Assembly: GCA_036245525.1 (NCBI GenBank)
Contig: BTPG01000006.1
Span: 74,382,727-74,446,726, forward strand
Direction of reading: 5' to 3'
DNA length: 64,000 bases
Origin: Semisulcospira habei
Taxonomy: Eukaryota > Mollusca > Gastropoda > Semisulcospiridae
Shown here: positions 10,960 to 20,879 of the stretch, piece by piece
How positions within the stretch are numbered: the first letter of the stretch is position 1
Layout of the letters: each line of letters starts with the position of its first letter
The notes under the pieces: generated by a model
What the model saw: only the letters and a program-made list of their open reading frames with translations
Databases searched by the model: none
Told to the model about the DNA's origin: nothing
Program-made: the position numbers and the translations under genes

Positions 10960-11846
10960 GTTGGTTGTACATTGCTTAACGTCTTGACAGCAACAAGACT
11001 TTATCAGGACGTGCCTGCTTGCTTGTGAAAAAAAAAAACTAAACAGAATATTGAATGTATGTCGCCAGCCGGTCCCATTTATAATAAATAATAATTACGG
11101 TATTTATAATGCGCTTATCTTATAATAATTATAACTCTAAGCGAGCACTCACAACTTGCACACGCATGCGCACGCTTTAGACAATGACTCACATACCACA
11201 AATAGTGAAAATACATTACGACGGTCAGCTTGGGGTGGGGAGTGTAGTGATATAGTGCTAGAACTGTTGAAAGAGGTGAGTTTTGAGGGCGGACTGGAAG
11301 GAGGAGAGAAAGTGTTTCTGACGAAGAGAGAGTGGGAGGGTGTTCCAGGTGGATGGACCGTAGACGGAGAAGGAGCGGGGGCCGAAAGTGCTGAGTTTGG
11401 TGCGGGGGATGAAGAGCGAAGAGGGTCGGAGGCGGAGCGGAGGGAGCGGGAAGGAGTGTAGGGGTGAAGTAAGTTGGAGAGATAGGTACGAGCGTAGTTG
11501 TTCAGGGATTTGTAGCAGAGAGACAGAATCTTGTATTGGATGTGTTGGGGGACGGGGAGCCAGTGAAGGAGCTTGAGCAGGGGAGTGATGTGGTCGGATT
11601 TTTTCTTTCTGAGGACGAGGCGGGCAGCATTGTTCTGGACGCGCTGAAGAGTGAGAGTTTAGCAACACACATCCAATTAGAGAGAGTTTAAAAAAAAGAA
11701 AATACAGGGGAATGGACTAAGGATAGACAGAAACACATGCCCCAAAATAGAGGGGAAAACCCACCCCATGGGGCTGACCAGGGTGACCCTGGGAACTAAA
11801 AAGTAGTTAACCCCACCGAAGTCCCGCAGGGCTTGCCCGGGTGAGT
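10960..11846 (-). mobile_element. SINE-A copy 3, split by an L2-type LINE
   Basis: The tail half is at 10960-11074 and the head half at about 11656-11846, both on the minus strand. The L2-type fragment 11075-11655 sits between them. TTTTTTGTATTTAATG is found at 10944-10959 and 11847-11862, a perfect 16-bp target-site duplication for the SINE insertion. The SINE therefore inserted first and the LINE later. Confidence 0.82.
11075..11655 (-). mobile_element. L2/CR1-type LINE 3' fragment
   Basis: The minus strand encodes the C-terminal end of an L2-type protein (11258-11655; motifs LRSYLSLQLTSP, PRTKLSTFGPRSFSVYGP, STWNTLPLSLR). It then runs into a 3' UTR ending GCGCATTATAAATACCGTAAT and an ATT-rich tail. 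It is almost identical to 52556-53127 (+). It is strongly 5'-truncated and inserted in SINE-A. Confidence 0.85.
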
Positions 11847-11959
11847 TTTTTTGTATTTAATGCAGAGAAAAAAACAACAGCAGCCTCTCTGCACTCAAGA
11901 CATGAACAGGATAATCGCCCAACCATTTGAAACTGAATCATTGTAGTAGGCGTAAAAAA

Positions 11960-12046
11960 CTGCGTATTGAGTTATATTATAAATATGAGAAATGTGCCAT
12001 ATAAATACTATGTATTATTATTATTATTTATTATTATTAAACTGTA
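11960..12046 (+). repeat. L2-type LINE 3' tail remnant
   Basis: TGTGCCATATAAATACTATG is followed by a (TTA)n run ending near 12046, which is the typical 3' end of L2-like elements (compare 40905-40937). Nothing of the coding part remains. Confidence 0.55.
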
Positions 12047-12234
12047 ACCCTAGATCAGTATTACATGACTGCTGCCCTTGGGGAAATGCTTCACACCAAA
12101 TAACACTTGAACAAGAAAGGCAAAGCTCTCATGGCACACATGTATCGACCGATCCACACGTCTGACAATAAGGAATGGCTTCTGCATTAACAAAATACAT
12201 GTTTTATCAAAATTTAGTCAGTTTTCATACATCT

Positions 12235-12990
12235 GTAAAACCCTGTGACCCTTGAACTTTGCGATGAGTCAACTAAATTAGGATAGAAAGATCTTATCAG
12301 CTACCTTTGTGCCAAATTTGATTGAAAAGTTTGCAAAAATGTTGATAATTATTGGCATTTTACACACATCTGTTGACCTCTTGTGACCCTTGACCTTTCT
12401 GAGGGGTCATCCAAATTAGTATGCATAGATAGGTCTTACCATCAGGTATCTCTGTAGCAAATTTAGGTATGAAGTTGTGAACAGCAATTGAGAAAAAACA
12501 TTTCTTGTCAAAATATGGCTATTTTTCACCTATTTCTTGAGCTCGCGACCCTTGACCTTTCAGAGGGCTAAAATAAATTAGTATGCATAGAAAGGTCTTA
12601 ATATCAGGTATCTTTGTGCCAAGTTTGGGTTTGAAGTTGTGAACAGTATTCGAGAAAAAACACTTTTTTTGGTAAACATGGTGATTTTGGACCTATTTCT
12701 TGAGCTCTTGTGACCCTTGAAATTTCCGAGGGATCAGCCAATTTAGGGTGGGTATAAAGGTCTTACCATCAGGTATCTTTGTACCAAGTTTGGGTTTGAA
12801 GTTGTGAATAGTATTTGAGACAAAATTAAATTATGTCCCAAAATAGCCATGTTTGATAGATTTCCTGATCCCCTCTGACCTTGACCTTTGTGAGAAGTCA
12901 CTGAAATTGGTATGTTTAGAAGGTCTTGCCACAAGGCATCCTTGGGCCAAGTTTGAAGACTGTAGCTTGAATAGTCTCCAAGAAAATGCA
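12235..12990. repeat. ~163-bp tandem satellite, array 1
   Basis: About 4.5 monomers are visible. GGTCTTACC (or its variants GGTCTTAATATC and GGTCTTGCC) recurs at about 12432, 12594, 12759 and 12922, spacings of 162-165 bp. Each monomer carries a TGACCTTGACCTTT- or TGACCCTTGACCTTT-like block, then ATTAGTATGCATAGA, CAGGTATCTTTGT, CCAAGTTTGGGTTTGAAGTT and GAATAGTATTTGAGA. The same unit is found at 26280-26730, 41210-42380 and 63840-64000. Confidence 0.85.
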
Positions 12991-13159
12991 AACGTTAAAG
13001 TTTACCACGGACAACAGACGCCAGAAGGACGACCACTGGCCCAGAACATACTAACTTTTGCTTTGCACATGAGCCAAAAAGCAGAGCACACTACTCTAGT
13101 GTCATCCTGTAAAGGGGAATGAGAGCAAGCTTGGTGGTCAAACCTTCACTTGACACTGA

Positions 13160-13290
13160 TAATAAATATTGATGCCGTATTTTTTATGTTTAAACTCAAA
13201 GGGCAGCTGTACTCTCACTGTAGCTGCCACATTTGGACGAAAATATACTCAAAGGGCAGCTGTACTCTCACTGTAGCTGCCACATTTGGG
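13160..13290. repeat. Short direct duplication (about 53 bp)
   Basis: CTCAAAGGGCAGCTGTACTC followed by ACTGTAGCTGCCACATTTGG occurs twice, starting at about 13195 and 13248. The units are nearly identical. Confidence 0.7.
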
Positions 13291-13571
13291 ACGAAAATGA
13301 AACTTGTGAAATATGTAAAATGCGGCTGTAAAAAATGGGGGTAATGTGTGTGACTGAGGCACAATAGCAAACTGCAGCGTTAGCATGCATTTCAGCTTTG
13401 TTGTCCGTACCACCACTGACCACCAGCACCTTAGTGTCACAGGTGAGGATGGCATAAAATCTAAGGCTGTCGGTATGACTGCCTTGAATGAAAATGCCTC
13501 CAGCAACTGTTGTGGAGATTTAATCTCGGAGGAGTACAGTCTGTGGACATACATGATGCGTCTCTTGACCG

Positions 13572-13636
13572 CGAGGGGCATAAATTCCCATGAGCCCCTG
13601 CGACTGCAGGGGCTCATGGGAATTTATGCCCCTTGC
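13572..13636. repeat. Hairpin family P3, near-perfect palindrome
   Basis: GAGGGGCATAAATTCCCATG plus AGCCCCTGC pairs with its exact complement on the right, leaving a loop of only a few bases. It has the same plan as 9628-9698 but with an AATT core in place of GATCC. Confidence 0.75.
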
Positions 13637-13639
13637 TGA

Positions 13640-14328
13640 TGGAATAGGAGGGTGAAGGGCTGGCAATACCACGCATATTTGGAGGGCTTGACTGAGCCGC
13701 CACAATGGCCTTTTATGTCCCCCTGACACGGGACAACACAACAGGGACGCAAGATTCCTGCCAAGTACAGATTAGCTACTACGTAGTAATAACGAAATAC
13801 TTTTAAACTGTGGGGTTGACACAGATCACCAAGGGCATTAAGGGTAACAGACTCATTCACATAATGCAAATCTGTATCCCTCCGCCAGAGGTGCTCCAGA
13901 ATTCTACTCAAGATAGATACATTCACTGTAGTCAATCTGACAGAAGTTCAAATGTTCTACTAGTCATAATTTGTCATAGGCACTAGGAGGGACAAGTTGT
14001 GAAATCCAGTGCCCCTTGCTGGTATGAATCACACCAAAACTATATTTGATTCCTCAAATGTGAACAGTTATCAAAATAAAACCTAATTTCACTTTTAATA
14101 TTATAACTTGGAAGACGTTCATTGGGGGAGGGGCAGTTCGCTGTAGTGGAACACAGGCCAGAACGGACGGGAGAAGGGCCAAAATAGTAGGGGAAAGTGA
14201 CCCATGCCTAATGAAACGTACACATACCACACGCTCGACACACCTGTTCAATGCCAAGATTCAAATAAGCTGTTGGAACAACATAATCATGCACAAGTCT
14301 GCAAAATAATCTTATGCTGAGCAATGTC
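13640..14328. other. Stretch with no recognised gene
   Basis: Short frames exist on the minus strand, but none resembles a known family or is bordered by convincing splice signals. Confidence 0.3.
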
Positions 14329-14526
14329 TAACCCTGAAATCAACTGGTGGAAAAGTAGTGGTCCGAGGCACATTAATCCACTTAGCCCTGACACCCTACA
14401 GCAGGAGATGGATTGAGCATAATTCAAGGGTAGTGCCAGCTTAGCTTGGCGCCAGGCTCTCAATCCATCTCCTGCAAGTGGTACAAAGTTGTGTCGTGAC
14501 ACCTTCAAAACTGACTGGGGGGTTAA
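14329..14526. mobile_element. Palindromic TTAA element (family P1), copy a
   Basis: The centre has the perfect inverted pair GCAGGAGATGGATTGAG / CTCAATCCATCTCCTGC enclosing TTCAAGGGTAGTGCCAG and AGCTTGGCGCC. Outer ends are TAACCCTGAA and GGGGGGTTAA. The inner hairpin's second arm is largely lost in this copy. Confidence 0.7.
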
Positions 14527-14596
14527 ACTAGCCTATAAAATTATGAACATGTAGCAAAATAACAAACAAGTCTGAATCAGTGAATGTATTTTCTTC

Positions 14597-14809
14597 ATAA
14601 CCCATATCATACCGAGGCCAAAAGCTTACAATTTGTACACTCAAATATGCAAGCTACATTACAGTACTTGCAGGTAAGGATATACACCAATGGCTTTAGT
14701 TCAAGGGTAGTGCCAGAATAGCTTGGCGCCGAGAGGTGCCAAGCTATTCTGGCACTACCCTTGAACTATTTTAGTCACACACTGTTGTATTCCAAATGAT
14801 AAGGGTTAA
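14597..14809. mobile_element. Palindromic TTAA element (family P1), copy b
   Basis: The hairpin arms at 14699-14770 are TTCAAGGGTAGTGCCAGAAT/AGCTTGGCGCC and their complement, with a loop of a few bases. Outer ends are TAACCCATATCATACCGAGG and AAGGGTTAA. It is very close to copy c at 36099-36315, including the flanking arms. Confidence 0.8.
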
Positions 14810-15115
14810 ACAGATGATTTGGTTCAGAGCGTTGGAGGGTTCAACAGCATAACAAATTAGCTTCTTGTTATTATATCAGTATAACCCAACAATCAAATCA
14901 ACTGATCAATATTAAAGTCATACAGTCTACTTTGCTTATAACAATGTTGGATACAAGAAGTTGAATATATCCAGTCAAATATACCACCACCTTTTCAGAG
15001 GTCCCAACACAGCAACAGCACTCTTTCTATGAAAATCACTTTGCTAATAATAACAAACTTCTAAAATAAGACAAATTGCGTTCCCCCAGAGATATGTCAC
15101 ATTTGTATCCGCTGC

Positions 15116-15629
15116 GGGTAGATTACAGTTTCTTCTTTTAACCCTTCATGCCGGTAACTGCTTTGTCACCATGATTCCATTGTGACAAAAACTGCTACCA
15201 ACACACAAAGGGTTAACCTCCTGTTACACGCAGCTACCGGTAATGTTCACAGTACTAGTAGCTGAATGCTCAAGGGTGGTAATTTTCAATTACCAAGTAG
15301 GCAGGGAGAAAATATTCCCAAAGAATCATCAATCAAGCTTTCAGTCTCTCCTCTGATCTACGGACTGAGAGGGTAGATTACACAGTTTCTTCTTTTAACC
15401 CTTCATGCCGGTAACTGCTTTGTCACCATGATTCCATTGTGACAAAAACTGCTACCAACACACAAAGGGTTAACCTCCTGTTACACGCAGCTACCGGTAA
15501 TGTTCACAGTACTAGTAGCTGAATGCTCAAGGGTGGTAATTTTCAATTACCAAGTAGGCAGGGAGAAAATATTCCCAAAGAATCATCAATCAAGCTTTCA
15601 GTCTCTCCTCTGATCTACGGACTGAGAGG
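15116..15629. repeat. Recent tandem duplication, 2 x ~255 bp
   Basis: GGGTAGATTACA begins at 15116 and again at 15371. The two units are almost identical through CTCTCCTCTGATCTACGGAC, differing by a 2-base insertion near the start of the second. Each unit contains a TTAACCC...GGGTTAA hairpin (15140-15213; 15397-15470) with inverted GTAACTGCTTTGTCAC and GTGACAAAAACTGCTAC. Confidence 0.9.
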
Positions 15630-15639
15630 GCCCTGTATG

Positions 15640-18490
15640 CTGTTGTCTCCAAAGTTTAATAGTTTTGTTTAGTGGTGATGCTACTGATGGATTTAAATTC
15701 TACACCTATTATGCGTACCTGAAATTGAGAGCCAAAAAGGGGAATTATGCAGCATTTGTATGAACAGAACTTCTGAACCCACACGATAGAATGAGTCGAC
15801 ACAGAACATACCTAGTCGTTACCACGCTGGAGGGGGAGTGATGGCGTAATGGGAAATTATATGAAAAGTCTGGCTTTCTATATTATAGTATATATGTAGA
15901 TAGACTATACAAACGGCGGCTTTTGGTGAATAACTTCTCATCGAGACCAGGCCATTGTTTTAAAACTGCCTTTATGTATTGGAAGCCTGAAGAGGGAAAA
16001 CGAATCTTATAATTTGGGGGGTGGGGGGGGGGGGGGAGGAGCGGAACACGATAACCGAGTGCAGAAGAGTGCAAAAGTCATAAGCGCAGCACAATGAAGA
16101 GAGGATTAACCCCTTTGTGCATGCACCACAGTGGTATTGTAAGGTACTGTTAATCCCTTCAGTGCCAGCTGATGAAGATCGTGCTGCTGTCATCTTCGTT
16201 GATTAGCACCCAAAAGCCCTAGCTATCCGTGGAACATGGATTCAAAGTAGTGTAGTGTCAGCAAGAGGTATCTTGATCCTCCTGAGCCCTTGCAACTGCA
16301 GAGGCTCTATACCTCTAGTAGTTAAGTGGTGTTCAAATTTTTTTGACACTGAACAAAGAGAAGCAGGAAGTCTCTTCAAGCGTCATACTTCCTTCCTAGT
16401 CAATACAATCGACTTGTGACCAAGCATAATTACCAAGTTCTTTTTCAGTTGTTTATATTGCCTCACGATACCATGAACTGATGAATTTTATCTGTATGTG
16501 AAACTGATTTGTGGTTTCTGCTCGCAATAAATAATCAATGATTTTCAGCAAAATCCACACAGCTGCAACTGCTCATGAGATTCTGGGCCTTTTGCCGACA
16601 AAAGGGGCAGGCTAGGCCGTAGCATTACACTTAATAAATCAGATTTAGAGAACTATGTGACATATCACATAATTGTATAGTTCTGTTTGGTTTACAGGAA
16701 GAGAGTTGTGCAGGCCAACGTTTACAAACAACTGTTCAAAGACAACAAACAAACCAACAAACAAAAAGATTTCAGTGTCGAATAAACCAAACAAAGAATT
16801 CTGACAATACATGTTGCATACAGTGACCTCTACACTAATCAGCAATAGAAATTACAGCATACTGATACATGACCGTACTGCCAGAGGCAAGGTAGTATTG
16901 CTCAAGTTAAATCCCTTGTTACAGCACCTGTGGCAGCATGCACACGAGAGCTAAACTTCAAGTGAAACTTGATGATAATTAACCCATTTACTAGCAAGAA
17001 AACTGAACATGATCCAGCTGAAAAGACATAGATCATCATAAGCCTCTGTACCAATGTTAGGTCTTGAACGGCTGGGACTCCGGCACTGAATTAACAAAAA
17101 CTTCAGAAAACTACCTGCGTCCACCGACACTCCAGTGAAGAGGTCAACAAAGCCAGTCAATGGCTGCACACTCAAAGCAATTGTTATCACTAATAAATTA
17201 TCAGTTATTTCCGGCACTAGCCTCAGAGTTAAAACTGCTCAGTCGTCCTACTAGCAAAGCAAACTATTTCACACCATGTATAGTGCGTTTCATGTTTTTT
17301 TCCAATTAACCTTTGAACAAGACATTTTTAAGGACAATACTCAAAGCAAAAAGTGGTCAAACAACTTAGTCCTAACCTATCTTAAATATAGTGCTTTAAA
17401 CTGAACGGTTTAGCTACCACAGTACTATTGTACCCTCAGGAGATTATAGAGATGACCTACATAAAAGTTTAGACCTCAGAAAATGATTTCTGGTGGTTAA
17501 AGAAAAAGGTTTAAAACCAATGCCATGTCACCAAAAAGTGAAAGTTAAACATTTAAACATTTGCCCTACACACAGTGAACAAGCAGCTAAATTTGTTACA
17601 GGCCTGCAACAGCATGGACACCACACCTGCGTACACAAAACTTGTTGATTTTGCTGCAGTCCTGTTCAGAAACAAACTGGCTGTGCCAAAACCCTTTAGC
17701 TTTTTGAGTGTTGCAGAGGAGTGTGCCACACTGCTGTGGAATTATCTAGCTAGTTATACACTGGGCTGCTGTACCTGAAATTAAAGATTTCTACTGCTGT
17801 GCCTACTAGGAAGTGTGCACTCAGAGCAACTACCAGTCCACTACCAGTACCATTAATATAAAGACATATTGGTCAAAAGTCTCCTCCCTGTGGCGAGGAA
17901 CTCTAAATCAAATTCACCTTCATACGTTAATGAATTCAAACAGTAACACGCAGACTACATAAACAGACCTGGGAAAGCTTGCTTTTAATGAATCCATATG
18001 ATTATCAAACATATTGCAATTTACATGTGAGTGAAATTTGAACAGGAAGAAAGTTGTGTCCATTATGATCCAAACGTGGAGGGAATAACACCTAGTAAAG
18101 TATTAGCAAGTTTACAGGAATGATAGTTGATAGACTATATAGTGAAATGCCCTGATCAAAGTCAAAAAAACAAAATTTATCAATTTTAATAACTGCTGCC
18201 CAAATCATTACATGGGTCAAGAACACATCAACACAGGTGGACCAACAAAAACTGACGTAAACAGTGATAACAGAAAGATTACATAACATACTGTCTCTGA
18301 CACAGACACTTTAAACTGTTGCATAATCCGCTACAAATTCTATGGGTAGAAATGGTCGCTTCTGTTGCATTCAATGGAAGAGTCCTTGCACATTTCTGAC
18401 ACATTTTCATCAGATACACAAGTATCATTAGGTTAACCAAACTTTGCCTGTAATTAAGGTAGTTTGAACATACCTTAGATAAAGACCTTA
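15640..18490. other. Mostly unannotated; presumed intronic or intergenic
   Basis: A G-homopolymer tract lies at 16017-16037, a P3 hairpin copy at 16263-16319 and a diverged P3 half near 17010-17060. No exon could be recognised. If the gene starting at 19.4 kb continues leftward, its later exons may be here or beyond, but none has enough support. Confidence 0.3.
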
Positions 18491-18505
18491 CTCAAGTCTA
18501 CATAC

Positions 18506-18810
18506 CTGCAATGCTCGGGAATGACAACCACAGGCACATGATTTTTCCTTACGCGACCACTCCCTCGTGCAGTCCACATCCACTCAGGATTAAATCCGAA
18601 TCGTGCAATGGCTTCACTGTCATGCCATTGATAATGAACGCTAAACCGTACAAGAGCAAATTCACGGGCTTTTCTGTACACCAAGCACCACGATTTATTT
18701 TTCCTGAAGACCGACTGTTTCGAGAAATTGGTGCCGACGCAAATTGTCATTTTTCACATAGGCCATTATATCGTGATGGCAAAAAGACGAAGAAGAAATT
18801 TTCCCTCACA
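18506..18810 (-). CDS. Putative first coding exon of an unrecognised gene
   Basis: On the minus strand a T-rich tract followed by CCCACAG (18811-18817) makes a good acceptor, and TTGCAG|GTATGT at 18506/18505 is a strong donor. The exon is therefore about 305 bp and internal. From the ATG at 18750 the frame stays open to the donor, about 81 codons, and contains RKNKSWCLVYRKAREFALVR, FSVHYQWHDSEAIARFGF and RVRKNHVPVVVIPEHC. It is basic, with no signal peptide or membrane segment, and I do not recognise the family. An upstream ATG at about 18764 in better context (ATAATGG) opens a different frame of 23 codons. It may be an upstream ORF, or a one-base error in an A-run may separate the true start from the main frame. 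Function unknown. Confidence 0.5.
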
Positions 18811-18892
18811 CTGTGGGTTACAACGGTAAAACGAAAAATGGTTAAAATGAAAATAAGCACGTTGTCTGACGTTGCCCATGCCCCAACTACTT

Positions 18893-19147
18893 ACTTACTT
18901 ACTTACGCCTGTCACCCCTACCCGGGTATAGGCCGTCGACGAGAGACCTCCAGCAACTCCTGTCCTGTGCTTCTCCTTCGATTCTACTCCAGGTGGTTCC
19001 CAGTCTCTTGATGTCTGCTTGGAGGTCTCGACGCCAGGAGTTTCTCGGCCTACCTCTTTTCCTCTTTCCCTGGGGGTTCCATGACAATGCCTGCCTAGTG
19101 ATACTGGAAGCTGGCTTTCTCAGACTGTGACCGATCCATCCCCATCT
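18893..19147 (-). mobile_element. LINE B 3' fragment
   Basis: The sequence is nearly identical to the 3' end of the full-length LINE B (36452-36710). It includes the (TAAG)n-type tail and the last codons ending ...WRSLVDGLYPGRGDRRK. It is strongly 5'-truncated and lies in the presumed intron between the two exons of the gene at 18.5-19.4 kb. Confidence 0.85.
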
Positions 19148-19360
19148 AGCGGTACTAGAAATACGTCGGCCGATATTGTCGCCTAAGATGTCACCCAGCA
19201 GACATTACTACGAAACTACTTATCATGCCCAGTCTAAAGCAGAAGGGCGGCGCAGCCTGCTTTAATTTCCCTTATTGACGTATTCACCAACTTCCTAACC
19301 GACTTCTGAAACCACAAATACAACATACAAGAAAACGAAATATTGCGTCGACGAACTCAC

Positions 19361-19425
19361 CTGTAAACTTCCAACGAAAGCCTTGATGATCTAAGATGGC
19401 CGCTCTAGCTGACTCCTAGCGCATT
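19361..19425 (-). other. Putative noncoding first exon
   Basis: GTTTACAG|GTGAGTTCG at 19361/19360 is a near-consensus donor on the minus strand. The upstream sequence, TTAGATCATCAAGGCTTTCG, has no open frame that needs to be coding. Together with the promoter motifs just upstream and the acceptor at 18811 it forms a plausible 5' UTR exon. The transcription start is not determined. Confidence 0.45.
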
Positions 19426-19460
19426 TGTAACGAGGCGTGCGATTGGCTGAAAGTCGCATT
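19385..19460 (-). promoter_or_regulatory. Probable promoter: YY1-type and CCAAT motifs
   Basis: Reading the minus strand, AGCCAATCG (inverted CCAAT at about 19441-19449) is followed some 45 bp later by GCGGCCATCTTAG (about 19390-19402). The latter resembles the YY1/initiator element GCCATCTT found at many housekeeping start sites. The local rise in CpG content fits. No TATA box is seen. Confidence 0.45.
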
Positions 19461-19824
19461 GGTGTGTTTATGTCATTAGGGAGCACATTCCCGTGTGTCA
19501 CGCCCATTTTCGTGTCGATAACAATCAACACTCATTTTTATACACTGCAATAGACCCCAATCGGAAAGGCTCGTATACGAGCGATTTCTTTGTAAAAAAA
19601 AATTTGACGGTACGGGAAATTTCAGTTGTAAAAATTACTGATTTGTGAACATAATTGAAGCCTCGGAAACACAACGTATCGGATCACAGATCCCTCATCT
19701 GATACGCTAAACTGAGTTTCTATTCTTTTGTTCTCACCTAAGGAGACCAAATCAAGCGTCCTGATTTTCTCCAGTGCTGACCTGGCGCACGTACCACACG
19801 GTTGCTCACTGCACGCACATTAGA

Positions 19825-19985
19825 GATCCCGGTTAACTCGCCCATATGCCATCTCGCCCAGTCAACTCACCAAGGTAAAGGGCCACCTCGCCCCAGGTAG
19901 TAGTCATCTCGCCCAAAGCAGAAGTCAGCTTGCCCAAGGCCCGAGTCAACTCGCCGAAGACTCCAGTTAACTCGCCCAAGCAGTT
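19825..19985. repeat. Degenerate ~25-bp minisatellite (GTCAACTCGCCCAAG)
   Basis: Six or more units of the type AGT(C/T)A(A/G)CTCGCCCAAGGC follow each other with variation at 19832-19983, ending at the start of the (GT)n tract. Confidence 0.7.
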
Positions 19986-20002
19986 TTATCTTAGTCTCAC
20001 AT

Positions 20003-20083
<81 letters not shown>

Positions 20084-20100
20084 ATATGTTTGTGTGTGTG
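20003..20100. repeat. (GT)n microsatellite
   Basis: Almost 100 bp of GT repeat with a few GC or TA interruptions. Long 'ORFs' on both strands here are pure repeat translation. Confidence 0.95.
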
Positions 20101-20520
20101 TATGTTGTGTCTTTTCTTCAATCTGTTGATCAGTTGCTGATTCTCATTTCATTACAGCAGTTAAGTTTACTCGAGATGGTTGGCATAATTTAGGCAGTAC
20201 AGCACAAACAATGATGCTGTTTAACACCGACAGTGTGTGATGTCTGAGAATTGTCAGAGAGATGATGTTTGAGCATGATAATCTACCAGAGGATTAACAA
20301 GTTATGAAGACATAGAGACATTCTTATCTACACTCCCAGACTAGTTTCACACTTCGGCAATTGGGGTGAAATATCTGTGGGACAGCTGCTACTGTCACAG
20401 GAGATGAAACTGGGGTGTTAACAGACGAGGAGCTTCTGCCACCCCCACTTCAAAGCAGAATCTTACATCTTGTCCGATGGCAGTCAGCAGTGGACAGCTA
20501 TTAAAAGTAAAGTACTGATT

Positions 20521-20726
20521 GCAGAAATGCAAAAGTACAACCTTTCCCTGCTAGGTATCAGTGAAGCCAGATGGACGCAGTCTGGCCAGAAAAGGCTGTT
20601 AAGTGCAGAGATGATTCTGTATTCAGGTCATGAAGAGGAGAATGCCCCCCATACAGAAGGTGTATCATTCATGCTGTCACCAGTGGCACAGAGAGCACTG
20701 ATGGGCTGGGAACCTCTTGGGCCAAG
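20521..20726 (+). pseudogene. LINE B endonuclease fragment
   Basis: The translation EMQKYNLSLLGISEARWTQS is the N-terminal part of the LINE B endonuclease (39097-39408, -), followed by GHEEENAP and a short frame-shifted remainder ending at CTTGGGCCAAG. It has neither a 3' end nor a tail, so it is a fossil piece, not a standard 5' truncation. Confidence 0.85.
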
Positions 20727-20879
20727 TAACCGATTGACTTAAAGATGTAGTTGGCTAATGAAGAATGAAACTATATATAGTTGGTAGTGCTGCTTTTGTA
20801 GGTCACATGGCTCAGCTTTAAGATTCTATGCCCCCATCACTTAGGGATAGGTGGATTAACAGTGGCAGTTCATTGTCTA

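Noticed and set aside
15116..15629. Possible CRISPR-like direct repeats
   Set aside because: Only two long, near-identical units without spacers, in a eukaryotic setting; it is a tandem duplication.
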